Source: Myrica gale
Lineage: Eukaryota; Streptophyta; Magnoliopsida; Fagales; Myricaceae
DNA: 64,000 bases
Direction: 5' to 3'
Assembly (NCBI GenBank): GCA_963930655.1
Contig: OZ005600.1
Coordinates: forward strand, 4,591,501-4,655,500
Shown here one piece after another: positions 26,301-37,381 of the stretch. The stretch's first letter is position 1. Each line of letters starts with the position of its first letter. The position numbers and the translations under genes were made by a program. Under the pieces are notes generated by a model. It was not told the DNA's origin. It saw only the letters and a program-made list of their open reading frames with translations, and ran no database searches.

Positions 26301-27976
26301 ACAAGCTTGAAGACAGGGTAGTGACAAGCAAAATATAGTAAATTAACAAATAGGAGACCAGGAAAAGCCAACCATCTCATTGTAAAATGCTACGGCAATG
26401 CAAGTGAAAAGCAAACATGGAAGGGATCAAATTTTCCAACCTATCCAATATCCCTATAAGTCAGCATTTCTGACATAATCAATCAAGAAGTGAGTGACAC
26501 CAATTGATAAAACAAAAACTGTGCCAAGCTTTTCCAAGACTATCGCATCAAAGGCATAATGACCATTTTAACATCTAGTATACACACAAACCTCTGTTAG
26601 CAAGACATATGCATCCACTACTGGATGTCCAACAGAAACCAACCAGCACAATTTGTACCATTTCTCATTGAACTCCTAAAGTTTTTTCAACTTCAGTGCA
26701 TTCTCTTTTCAAATTTGTGATATAGTTCTTCAGTATGCATTCCCAAAGTCCATTCAATATCATAAGTTCTTCATCACGCAATATCAGAAAAAGATCCATT
26801 TACAGGAGTGCTATTTAAACAAGGATATCTTCGAACTTCATTTTCTAGGTGAGATATCTTCAGGTATTATGTTTGAAGGTTTGCTTGTCTGACACAAGAA
26901 TGAACACCATAGACAGCAAAACCACTCTCTTCACAAGCATCTAATTTCTTTTACCTACCTCAATATGAAAAAACAAGAAGAGAGGCAACAAAAATCAATT
27001 ATTAGGTGGAACCAAAGTATCACGCAGACCACAATAATTCAGGCGCCTACAAAAAAGAATATAAAAATAGATTTTCAGACATACCAGCAGTAACAGAGCC
27101 CCCAGGTGAATTAATAAACAACTTAATGTCTCTAGTTGAGTCTTCAGCATCCAGAAATAAAAGCTGGCTTATGATCAAGTCTGCTGTCATGTCATCCACC
27201 TGCCCATTATTCAGAGGAAAAAAAAAACTAAATCCTTCTGCGTCAATCTTTTCCTTTTTCAAGTTCTGGGTGTTATGAGAAGAGAAGGAGAGATGATGAT
27301 TTTCCCAATACAAATGAATTTGATAAATACTACTTCTGATCTGTATCACAGGCACTAGAGCCATCCAACATTAACAGCTACATTTATCTTGAGGAAAATT
27401 TAACAGGTACGACAATTCTCAAAGTTACAACCCCGCACAACCAACAGCTCAGAGTAATGAACTACGGCATAATCAACAAATCAGATAAAAAGCTTAACCT
27501 TTAGCGAATGGTACATCTAGAATCACTTCTCTACCTCTCTACAAAAGAAACTATTACCAATAACCAACAATCAACATAACCTCTTATGAAGCCAATAATT
27601 AATCCAGGGAAAAAGAAACTCTTTCAAGATTCTAGTGAGAGAGAATGAACGAGACCTGAGAGCCCAAGAATACAATTCTCTGGCGGAGAAGCATATTGGT
27701 GGTGTCGAGCTCCTCGAATCTGGGCAGCCATGGAGATGAATTTGCAGAATAGTCTTGGGAAATATCCCAGTTGCTCGCTAAGGTCTGCTTTGAAGACGAG
27801 TTTCGCAACGCCTTAATTGTAGACAAGAGTTTTCTTCTACTACCGCTCCCAGTACTGTTACCAAGACCTGTAGCGTTCGTCTTAACGTTCAAAATTGGGA
27901 ACTGTGGGTGTAGAACACCATGGTTGAAACACATAGACCTTGAAGGTGAGGCTGCACACGTCAAACTCATCTCCAT
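23349..27976 (-). CDS. CLPP3: plastid Clp protease proteolytic subunit CLPP3
   Basis: Five exons: 27656-27976, 27085-27199, 25800-25975, 23759-23854, 23349-23639; all joins keep frame (332 residues). The first ~70 residues are Ser/Asn/Lys-rich with few acids, a plastid transit peptide. The ClpP fold starts at [20 protein letters not shown]. The triad is complete: Ser170 in GLAASMGAF, His195 in MIHQPLG, Asp244 in DTDRDNF. Residues such as VDDMTADL and the C-terminal [16 protein letters not shown] are specific to the nuclear CLPP3 type rather than CLPP4, 5 or 6. Family knowledge: CLPP3 is part of the ClpP ring of the mixed ClpPR core in the stroma, which degrades unfolded or tagged proteins with ClpC chaperones. 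The C-terminal extension past the fold is longer and more charged than the core requires, as usual for this paralog. Intron 3 (23855-25799) contains a MITE. Confidence 0.97.
24502..24819. mobile_element. probable MITE in CLPP3 intron 3
   Basis: About 318 bp. The left end GGGCCTGTTTGGG pairs with the right end, which reverse-complemented reads GGGGCTTGTTTGG. AAATTTTAAATT-type blocks lie on both sides of a GC-rich centre that is itself palindromic (GGGAGCC... / ...GGCTCCC). These termini are like widespread Harbinger- or hAT-type MITEs. The flanking trinucleotides (CAA, AAA) do not match exactly, so the superfamily stays open. Confidence 0.6.
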
Positions 27977-29150
27977 GTCTCTCTGCTTCTGTCTGGTTTA
28001 CCGATTTCCTCACCCTTTATGCCCTCTTCTTTCTTTGCTTGAAATTTGTCTTCCGATGAAGCGTAAAGGCTCCGAATGTTGTGGTTAGATCAATTGCATA
28101 CGACGTCGTTGGCAGCTGCTCCACCTTCAAATATCAAAACCAAAAGAAACTTTTTTATTTTGAAATGAATTTTTTGGACAACAAGCAAGAAGAAAAGAAA
28201 GTGTTTCCATATTGTTTTTCACTTTCAGGCTAAGTTGTATATTTTTCATCCTAAATAAGATTTAAATCTTCGTGTGTTAAATTTTGAACTTGGGTAACTC
28301 GTTTCCGATTAGTAGTAATATATTTTTCTACTGCTAAAATTTCTCTAAAGAATTAGAGAAGTAGTCTCAGTATCTAACCACAAAGAAAATCGGAATTTAA
28401 TGCTCGAACACAAGATTTAGAGGATTTACAAGAATTTGAAGTCTCAACGTTAATTTATTGTTCAGAAGCAAAAGAAAAGAGGATGCATTTATTCATTATG
28501 GTAAAACCAATTTTCAACCTCTTTAAATCATTTAGAAGTGATTCACTTTTTACATTGACAGGAACAGCTTGAAACGTACATTTTTGCCCAAGTCGAAATG
28601 AGGAATTGTAACTTGTCCCGGAAATCAGCTCTGAATCCGACAGGTTATTCAGGAGTAACATTGTAACCAAATATCCAAGCTATCTTATCATCGAGATTGA
28701 TTGTTATATTTGCAGTTTACAGTTGCATACATCAGAATAATAACGACCAGATTTACCTCCAACACTTAGTTCAATAAAGTAGGAGGATCCGGAACCAAAG
28801 TAGTAAATAAAAATATACATAGACATGGGATTCCAATATGTGTAGCCATCGTATCCAAGGAACCAAAGCTTCATCTGTTCGTGTCTTGCTTGTTCTTGCA
28901 ATGGAAAATGAACAAGAATTTGGAAATGACGTTGAGTTTTGGTTCAGGGATCCGGCATGACCCGTACACGGCTACCCCAGTACCTAAAAGTGCACGACTA
29001 CCATAATCTGTAAAGCTCTCCATGGAGGTCAGCTCCAGGAGACGCATTCCCATTCTTTTGCCTGAATTCGCATTTGACTAGGGGCAAAAGCCACACATTA
29101 TGTAGCAAGGTTACAAAAATTTGTACCAAGATGATCCACTCGGTTCCCTA
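27977..29150. other. CLPP3 upstream region and EAF 3' flank
   Basis: The part next to 27976 is the CLPP3 5' region; the part next to 29151 is probably EAF 3' UTR. Open minus frames at 28704-28901 and 28871-29053 have no recognised motif and no conserved splice context, so I do not call them genes. Confidence 0.5.
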
Positions 29151-31522
29151 CTAGATAGAGTGTACTGAGTCACCATCGCTGCTTTCACTATCGCTGCTGC
29201 TACTACCGCTCCCACTTCCGCTTCCACTAGCACTCCCACTACCACTTCCGCTTCCACTCCCACTGCTGTCGCTTCCACTGCTACTGCTTGCGCTTGACGT
29301 CTGCTCCTGTTTTGCCTCAGCATTCACCTGAGCTCTAAGGGCTTCTGCAGCATTGGGGCCCTTATCTGTAACATCATCACTGACATCTACTTCAGCAATC
29401 TCATCATCCATGTCAGCTGGATGTGGTATGTTAATATCGAAACCCACATTGGATTCTCTTTCAGTGATATTTTCATTCCCAGCCACTCCACAATCATCAT
29501 CATTGTCATTGACTATATCCAGGTGCTCCTCCAGTTCACAGTCCTTGAAGTCCGGTGATGAAGGTGATGGATTTAGATGTGAAGGTGGATAATTCCCATC
29601 CTTCTCATTTTTAGTCTTCACATCTGGTTGGTAGGATAAATAAGTCATCATTATAACATACATGAGAAACCATTTCCAGATTCACCCAAGGAGGGAGAAA
29701 AACAAGGCTACAATTAATGCACACAAAAAAGGCAATAGGTGATTAGAAGTGCTTAGCAATAGAGTTTCACGTTGGAAAAAGTTTGCATTTTCTGACTCTG
29801 ATTGATATTACAAATATCAATTTAGTCATATTTTTCATAATTCCATTTATTTACAAAAAGTTTGATCTAAAAAATTAAAAGGAAGAGATAAACTTTTCAG
29901 TTGTAGGTTTTGAACCACTGGGCAGGGAGATAACAGAGCAATGTGAATGTGTACGTGTGCAGATGGCTGGCTGGCTATGCGTCCATGCAAGATTAACACG
30001 AATACAAAGAAAGTGCTGTCACTGGGATCCTAGTCAATCAAAATTCAGTTTCTAAAATGCTTCAAGTTTCATGTGAGTTCCAAATATTGCTTTCTAGCCC
30101 ACAGCACATTGAAATTCACCAGCAATTGACGATAGCAAGGGAAACATGAAAAAGAAATAAAGAATTACCTATGCTCTCTGAGCTGCCAATATCAATTTGT
30201 TCAACCTCAACCTGTTCAGTGCCAAAAAGAACAAGTTTGACTCAGTAATATAATAGAGAATGAGCTCATGAAAAACAGAAGAATTGTAACGGTAAACAAT
30301 CATCCTTCCCTCCTACACAACGTAATTTGGGCATTTAAAATCAGTACTAAATTTTCAAAACATTTTGAGCCAGATGTCATATGCACGTCATATGTGGAAG
30401 TATTAAGAGCATAGCATGCAGTAAGCATGTTCTTATGCGTGAAACTTGAAAGAGAAATACGGAATGCAAAACCAAAGCAAACCTACTGGTATTTGTTGAA
30501 CTATGCCTTTGTTCAAAGACTGAACTTTTGCTCCTTTGCTCACTGGTGGTGAATAAGATTCTACAGCTGCACCAACCGAAGGAGTTGGAGCAGAGGTAGC
30601 TGCAGATGCAGACTCACCAGGCTGCCGAACATGCCTCAACCGCTTCACTGCCCTGTGCAACTGCTCCAATCGGAAAGTCTGACCGTCGAAGAACAAAACC
30701 GCATCATTCTCCTTGTAATCCTCACTGATACCTTCGAAGCTGAGTTTGGGCTTCCCATGTTGGTTGTTCTGAAATTCTACCGTAACTCTGTTGTCCTTGT
30801 TCTTATGGAGCGACCCAGCTTGGTTCTTATCAATTGAAGCTGGCTTAAATTCATCTAGGAAACATGTAAATTAGGAAATTATGACCTGTTTACAGACTCA
30901 ATATAGCTGATCGGCGAAAGCGTGATGAGCAGTTGATAAAAAATGTTTTCACCTGTATATTATAGATCAACAAAATTACATCTTTGCAGAGAAATTTAAT
31001 CAGAGTTCGTCTTCCCCCCAACCAGAGAGCAAGAAAACACTAATTTCAGGGGGCCAAGAACCCCCCCCCCCCATTTCTTATAACTATACTAGCTCAAGGT
31101 CTTCCTCTTTACCCTAACTACGAAATTTCATGGCAAACAAGCAGTGCATAAAACCATGACAACTAATTTTTAATCTTTTCAAGGTTGAGGATCTAATGGA
31201 CAATAACCTTGCGCGCAAACATCTATTATATTCGAACCGAGTACCTTTATCGAATAATTCTGAATCCAAATAAACAGAAACCATAAGAAATCAAAGTTTT
31301 CTTCTTTTTTCTTTTGCTTTCACAGATTTTTCTGAAACCAAACAAAACCCAGAAAATTCATATGGGGAATGGGTTTCGATCAAATCAGAGGGACTTACAA
31401 CGTAGAGTGCAGTACTTGGAAGAGGGACGGTGGTCTTTGAAAGAGGATCCGAGGGCTAGGTTGTACCACCTGTCGGGCGGCGGAGCAGTGCTAGGCTCCT
31501 CTTTGTCGTTGCTCTTTGCCAT
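29151..31522 (-). CDS. EAF: ELL-associated factor (EAF), transcription elongation
   Basis: Four exons: 31399-31522, 30487-30854, 30169-30211, 29151-29623 (335 residues, frame kept). The N-terminus matches the EAF domain: DRWYNLALGSSFKDHRPSSK, then YEFKPASIDKNQ, VTVEFQNNQ and DAVLFFDGQTFRLEQLHRAV, followed by KRLRHVRQPGES. In animals and fission yeast EAF binds ELL and stimulates elongation by RNA polymerase II; plant members keep the same N-terminal domain. The rest is predicted disordered, with an Asp-rich stretch (DIVNDNDDDCG) and a C-terminal Ser-Gly tract made of repeated AGT/GGA-type codons, ending in acidic SDSESSDGDSVHSI. Ser/acidic transactivation-like tails are typical of EAF. The start codon lies about 450-530 bp from the divergent RPL22 start. 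Confidence 0.93.
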
Positions 31523-31973
31523 TTCTCTGAGCTCAACTGGTCCTGTGGACGGAATAGAATCTAGGTTTTGGAGCCAACTGCAGAGGAAGGGGGGAGAGGG
31601 ATTGGGAAGGTGAGTGAGGGTATTTCGATCTTTCAGACACGGGCTTTTGAATATTCGCTCTTTTTGAAAGAAGCAATTAAGAGCATATTTTTGTTAAAAT
31701 TGAAACTAAACTGAAGAACCTGTTTAGAAGATGGAGTTATGCTATTATTTTCATTGATTAATATAAATCTAAATCTAAAAGAGTTCGGATATTTTTTCAG
31801 CCCAGCCCATTACATCATTATGTGAAATGGGATCCATGGCCCAAACTAAACTGATCGGAGCTATAACTAACGGCCCAAATTAAAATTCGACCACGCTCCT
31901 CTATCCTCTATCCTTTTTTTTTTTTTTTTTTTCTGTTCGTCGTTTTTTAGGGACTTTTATCCACCACGCCAAC
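31523..31973. promoter_or_regulatory. shared divergent promoter region of EAF and RPL22
   Basis: EAF (minus) and RPL22 (plus) diverge from this segment of about 450 bp, which must contain both promoters and both 5' UTRs. It contains a run of about 20 T near 31914-31932, close to the RPL22 side, and several GGCCCA/TGGGCC-like motifs (AGCCCAGCCCA, GGCCCAAAC, CGGCCCAAAT at about 31799-31876). Such motifs are common upstream of plant ribosomal-protein genes. No clear TATA box was seen. Confidence 0.5.
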
Positions 31974-32054
31974 ATGTCATTTCAGCTTCTCATCCTCAGA
32001 AGTCAGAACCCTATCGCTGCTGGTTCATGCTCATTGCTACGCTCGGCCTCGGGC

Positions 32055-34258
32055 ATGGCTCTCACTCTTCTTCATCAGCCACTGGCTCGCTTCTCTTTCT
32101 TCCATCAATCCCCGCAGATCGGTGCGCCATTCCATGGAGCTCACTCTTCGAAGACCAGCTTTGGGTCGCTGAGATTCCCAGCTATTCGTTTTCCTCCGAA
32201 GCCCAATGGCCATGTACCTCTCGAAACTTTGTGGGATTCCAAGACCCACTATGACTCTGCACTCAATCTTCCTCGCGCTAGTGCCTCTGAGGCTGTCCAA
32301 TCGGAAGGTAATACTTCCTCAATTGCTCATACTGTCATACTCTAAACGCTTGTCGGTTTGCTGAGGCAAAGAAATTATCTTAGTTTACACGTGCATTTTA
32401 GTTTGTTGAAGTTGAAATGCTTTTTAGTATTGGGTTTTTACTTAAAGGTCGTGCATTTCTCAGTTGAGCACCTGGTTATGGAGTAAAGTCACCACAATAA
32501 AACGAGGCACTATCCATTTGCTCCTCATGCCCTACAATACCAAGGACAAGCTGCTATGCCCCCTTCCTTCTTTAGGTCTAGACGTCCTTAAAGAATAACC
32601 TAAATACCTTAGGAAATCCATCATCGTGAATTTCACAGAGACTCTGTCAGAAATGTCCCTTGCGTTTACTAAACCAGTTTGGATAGGATGAATAGCCGGA
32701 AAGTGGGCTACAGTGGTTGTGTGATGAGGGTGTGTCATGAAGGAGTTCCATGCTAGATGTTAAGTTAGAATTGCATGGCCACTGAGGCAATGAAAGTGTT
32801 ACATGATATCCGGTTTACGCAAGTGTGGATATGTAGCCTAGGGGTAAATACCAACAGTTGAATGATTCCTAATTTTGCCACAACAATGAGATTTTATGGA
32901 ATAGTATATATTGAAGAATAGAAAATGGAGTTCTCCAGTGACGCAAATTTCTTGGCAGATCTACAGTCATGTGTCACTTTATGCACCTTCTCTTATTGTT
33001 CGATGCCAAACAAGCCCATTTGCCATACTTTTTTTTATAATAAAAGGAGCTTTTTATTTAGCTGTGTTAAGCAAGTGGTGACCAAAACCAAGATGGGAAA
33101 GTCCCCACATCCTTTGGTGGGAATGTTGACTATTCTTTCAAGGAAGGAAAATCTAGGTTCTTAGTGCTGGAGAGATATTAAATGATGAAGCTGCAAGTTG
33201 GTGAGTATACTAATATGCGAACATTGCCAACAGTTGATCCAATGTTCTTTTTCCCTTGACAAATGCAAAGGTGATTTCTGAGGCATACAATGATGAGGCC
33301 TAACATTAAAGATTCTAACGCTGCTGAATAATGTGCATAAGTTCTTTTTCAAATGTAATCTAGGGAGCCCTATCTTCTAACAGTCTCCTGAGCTAACAGC
33401 CTAACTCATTGGTGGCAGCATGCATCAACTTATTGGAATTCCTGAAGTGAGTAGTAAAAGCGATCAATCATGTGGTGATATCCATCAAAGTGGCTTATTA
33501 GGTTCCAGTGGAAGTCTGGAAAATTTATGGAGTGATGACTTGATTCTTTTGGTTTTTGCATGTACCTTTCCAAATAAGGGTAGGATGAACATACTGCTTA
33601 GAAGATTTTCTGTGAGCAGTGGCGCAGAGGTATTGGTTTTCATTTACTGGAAGAGATATTCACTTGACTTGTGCCGATTTGTTTGCTACACGTTTCTTAG
33701 AATGTTGAAGAAGCCATGATCCATACTTTTCACTATTCAGCAAGTTGACATATTACTATAAGTATTCATGCTGTTCTATATTATGAAACTAATTGGATGT
33801 TCATATGGAAGCGAAATAGAGAAACTAATTGATTTCAGGTGTCAATTTACTGAAGAAGAACTAGTTTCATATGCTTCTGTAATACTGCAGGGACAAAGAA
33901 CAAAAAGCAGAGCACTTATGGAGAAGCATATGCAATTGGTCGACACATACCTATGTCTGCTAACAAAGCGCGAAGGGTAATTGATCAGATTCGTGGGCGT
34001 TCCTATGAAGAATCACTTATGATATTGGAGCTCATGCCTTACCGAGCCTGTGTTCCCATTCTTAAATTGGTTTATTCTGCGGCAGCAAATGCTAGTAACA
34101 ACTTGGGTTTGGACGAAGCAAGTTTAGTTGTCAGTAAAGCTGAAGTAAATGAGGGTGTTACGAGGAGGAAAATTAGACCTCAAGCTCGGGGAAGAGCTTA
34201 TCAGATAAGAAGGCGCACTTGTCATATAACTGTTGTAGTGAAAGACACCAGCTTGTGA
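32055..34258 (+). CDS. RPL22: nuclear-encoded plastid ribosomal protein L22 (uL22c)
   Basis: Two exons, 32055-32307 and 33891-34258, join at phase 1 (206 residues). Exon 2 holds the whole ribosomal part: [20 protein letters not shown], then [20 protein letters not shown], then [20 protein letters not shown] and [12 protein letters not shown], ending [12 protein letters not shown]. The signature [25 protein letters not shown] is that of plastid-encoded rpl22, not of the mitochondrial nuclear L22. Exon 1 supplies an 84-residue N-terminus rich in Ser, Phe, Pro and basic residues and low in acids, a plastid transit peptide. uL22 lines the peptide exit tunnel of the plastid ribosome. I start at MALTLLHQ because the related exon of gene X (35057) starts at the same point; an in-frame ATG at 31974 would add 27 residues. 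No internal stop or frameshift, so the gene looks functional. Confidence 0.93.
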
Positions 34259-35056
34259 TGAGGTGAGAAAAAAAGCTTGTAAACGAAAGATGTGCAACTT
34301 TTAGCACCAGGACAACCTGAGAGGTTCAGCTTGTAATTTTGATTAATATGCAACTGTTGTAAATTCCATAGGGGTGTTAAGCATTGTGATCCTATGATTT
34401 TAAACTTCCCAATGTCTCTGAGAGTATTTGGCAAAGCTGCATGGCCATAGGTGATTCAACTGTTTTTATCTTTCTAAACCAGACTTCCATTCAAATCAAA
34501 ACGAGGTCAAAGACCAGCAAAATACAGTGAGACCCCAGATAGGGGACATTACAAAATGCTGGACGCAGCAGGGGGGGGGGGATCTTTCTCCTGCGTGATC
34601 CAGGGAATCAGAGGGATGGGGTAACTGGGGTTGTTGGTTCAATGATGAGACAGGATCCTATCCGCGAGTTCGTGCGCAAAAATTGTTGCTTTCTATGTGA
34701 AATATAAAATTATCGAAGTTATATCCAACTAAAATATGTTATATCCAAAGCTTAGGCTCGATCGGAATATATTGTTTCTCTATTACTTGGATCTCACATC
34801 ACGCATCTTTGTCGAGTACAAAAGTCGGGTCAAATCCAACCCTGACTGCTGATACAAGATAAATACGGATCCATCGATACCAGCGAAAGTTAGCGACGAG
34901 CTCCCCCTCCCTCGAGTCCTTGGCGCAGTACGCCACCTCATTTACTGAAACACTTCCTCGTCTCCTCCTCTTCAGCTACAAAAATTTTCCTCCGACCAGA
35001 AAAACGAGAGAGAAGAAATTGGCATAAAGAATCCAGAGTTGTTTGCTCTCAAAGCC
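34259..35056. other. spacer between RPL22 and gene X
   Basis: Holds the RPL22 3' UTR and the gene X promoter. There is a poly-G run near 34571-34580 and a CT-rich, probably transcribed leader just before 35057. I saw no extended match between this leader and the RPL22 leader. Confidence 0.5.
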
Positions 35057-36419
35057 ATGGCTCTATCTTTTTCTCATTTACAGGGTCGCTCGCTATTCTT
35101 CCATCGACACCAACCGACTTCTCCTCGAATCCAACGGATACCAACGTCGACGACAAGCACAGTTTCGTCGCCGAAAGTCTGGGCGGTCCAATGCTCTGCC
35201 AAGCTGAATGACCAAATTACCCTCAGAACTTGCAAGAATTGCAAGATCCAATACAACCCCGCTCTCAATCACCCTCGCGCTTGCAGCTTCCACACTGCCC
35301 ACTTTGGTGGTATGCTTCACTTCATAGATTTATTTTCTTTTCTTCATTGCACGTTTAATTCTTCCTTTTATTGCACGAAAAACTCTGAAGAAAATGTTTT
35401 GGAGATTTGTAATGTTACTGGAATATTAACGAGTAGAAAGAAACAGCTTCGCCGTAGTACACGTAGGGAAGGCAATGGTGCGGGCAAAAGTAAAAGAAGA
35501 CAATTTGGTGACGAATTATCTATATGTTCTGCTTCAGGTGCTATGATTACGGGATGTGGAAAGTTTGAAAAAACAGATTCGTATAATATTCCTTACGGTT
35601 GCTTTGAAGAATTGCTATTATGTTACAAATTGTGAAGTCTTTGTTACCACGTTTTTTGATCATCTAAACTTACGCAGGAAGTTAGTCAAGGTAGCTTATT
35701 GCTAGTGGCTTGCACTTCATAATCGTGGGGCTTTGGATATCTACAGCCATGGGTTAAGGATTAGTGACTGTTACTTGATGAAGTTTTACCTTGTTTGTTA
35801 AGAATGGGGGGCTAAGTTACAGTAATAGGTTGCAGTTTTGGGGGTTTTAAGAATTACGAGGTTTGTGCTTGTTTCTGTCATTCCTCCTTATTTGATTGCT
35901 TGTATTCCTTATTGGCCTGTTTTTTTTTTCCCCTTCTTCTGCCCTTTCAAGTAATCTGGCATTGCCTTCCCTCTTTTCTGATACCCAAAATTCTGTATCT
36001 GTTGTGTGCAAAATTCTGTATCTGGGTGAAATTGAGTTTTATAAGTGATGTCAAATAATCTGTTTACGTTACACATGCTGACTGCTCTCATGGGTTCCTA
36101 GTAAGTGCTGAGCTTTGAATCTCAACTGGTGAAACATTCGTTAATGTTAATTCTCAGGAGTATACATCTTAATCAAATTTTTATACTATGCATTCAGTCT
36201 TGCTTGTCTTTTGGAGTTTGATTTGGCTTTGGTTTGCATCCGTTTCCATTACCTACCACCTCAGGAGAAACAAAGAGAAAGTTTGAGAGTGTGTACACAG
36301 GAGGCACCATGTATACTCCTGACTCCGGCAAAGTTATTCAATACTGGCATTGCTGTGGCTCTGAAGATCCCTTCGACCCTGGATGTACTTCAGCGCCTCA
36401 TTCCTCCTATGATGACTGA
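35057..36419 (+). CDS. small plastid-type Cys-rich protein of unknown function (gene X)
   Basis: Two exons, 35057-35309 and 36265-36419, phase 1, 135 residues. The first ~45 residues look like a plastid transit peptide (Ser/Thr/Arg-rich, no acids, then VWAVQCSAK). The mature part has spaced Cys and His: RTCKNCKIQYNPALNHPRAC with SFHTAHFGG in exon 1, and YWHCCGSEDPFDPGC with a PHSSYDD tail in exon 2. The pattern C-x2-C, C, H, then HCC and GC looks like a zinc-binding CHORD-type or related knuckle. I do not recognise a named family, and the function is unknown. Its first exon is the same length as, and alignable to, RPL22 exon 1, while its second exon has no counterpart there. The ATG at 35057 is chosen because it is the first ATG of the frame; upstream in-frame sequence begins with TTG. 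Confidence 0.82.
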
Positions 36420-37088
36420 CGTACGTGGTTTACTTTTTTCATCAAGAATCTTGTATTCTGCTGTAATTTGTGCATATTGCACTTTTTTTTCCCTTCTCAA
36501 TTGATGAATGTAGCAATACAAATTGGTTTTAACCTTAATAATAAAACAATCTTTTGGAGACCATGACTTTTTAAGCGTAAACTCATTTGTTCAACACACC
36601 AACACCTCTCTCTCTCTCTCCTCCCGCCGCTTGGGGCACAAATGTTGGGCCGCACATTCTGCTAGGACACAATGCTCCACTGTTGCGTTGTAACTTGTGG
36701 GTAATGCGAAAAAATAAAATGGTATTGGTTAGCATCAACGTCTTTTTCCATTGGGTTTATTTGTGTCGTTGTTGCGTTGTGTCTTAACTTCAAACGTTAT
36801 TAGTTGTCACAAGTAATTAGGGGAGAAAGACCCTAGAGAGAGCGTGTCTGCCCTCTCTCTAGAACCTCTCATCTCCCTCGTCTGACCCCTATTCTTCCTG
36901 ACCATCTCTGGCACCAGGAGGAGCCCTGCTCCTCCCGTCTCTCCTTTCTCCCTCCCTCTCATCCCCTTCCGTTTCCCCCTGGCAGATCGTCCTCTCCTCC
37001 CCTCCATTACTGTAGATATTTGCTCTTTCATTTGGCTTTTCCTCAAGGCTAGATCTAGGTAATTTTTAGGTTTTTTGGTAGCCACGTT
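36420..37088. other. gene X 3' flank and repeat-like CT-rich sequence
   Basis: After the gene X 3' UTR, sequence from about 36590 becomes CT-rich on the plus strand and unlike its surroundings. Similar character resumes on the other side of the hAT-like element and runs to about 37960. I take the two parts as one older insertion of unknown class (perhaps a retroelement fragment), split by the younger element. No reading frame with domains. Confidence 0.4.
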
Positions 37089-37381
37089 TAGGAGTGGGTA
37101 AAAAACCCGAGACCCGACAACCCGAACCGGCCCGACCCGTTTCCGATCCGATCGGGTCGGGTTTAGGCGGGTTCGGGTTCGGGTTTACATGTAAATAAAA
37201 ACCGATTTTCGGGTTCGGGTATATGAACAAACCCGAAATTAAACCCGAACCCGACCCGAAAATATAACACCATCACCCCGTGACCCGTCTTTTCCGAACC
37301 GGACCGACCCGTTTCGACCCGATACTTTCGGGTTTTTTTGGGTTGAAATTTTCGAACCCGAACCCGGTTTGCCCACCCCTA
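37089..37381. mobile_element. non-autonomous hAT-type element
   Basis: 293 bp with terminal inverted repeats TAGGAGTGGGTAAA (left) and, reverse-complemented, TAGGGGTGGGCAAA (right). It is flanked by exact 8-bp copies of GCCACGTT at 37081-37088 and 37382-37389. An 8-bp duplication and TAGGG-type ends are hAT hallmarks. The interior is built of repeated CCCGAACCCGACCCG-like strings in both orientations, so it can fold on itself. No ORF. Confidence 0.88.

Noticed and set aside
28455..29053. Minus-strand open frames after the EAF stop codon
   Set aside because: No family motif, no fitting splice junction; position suits 3' UTR or spacer.
29190..29290. Ser-Gly codon repeat in EAF as a separate satellite
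   Set aside because: It is in frame, lies at the C-terminus of EAF, and such Ser-rich tails are usual in the family.
31060..31074. Poly-C or poly-G runs (also near 20104, 26108, 34571, 40060, 52936)
   Set aside because: Homopolymers of uncertain length, perhaps affected by sequencing; not interpreted.
32055..32307. RPL22 exon 1 as an independent de novo transit peptide
   Set aside because: Equal length, phase and alignable residues with gene X exon 1 favour common origin.
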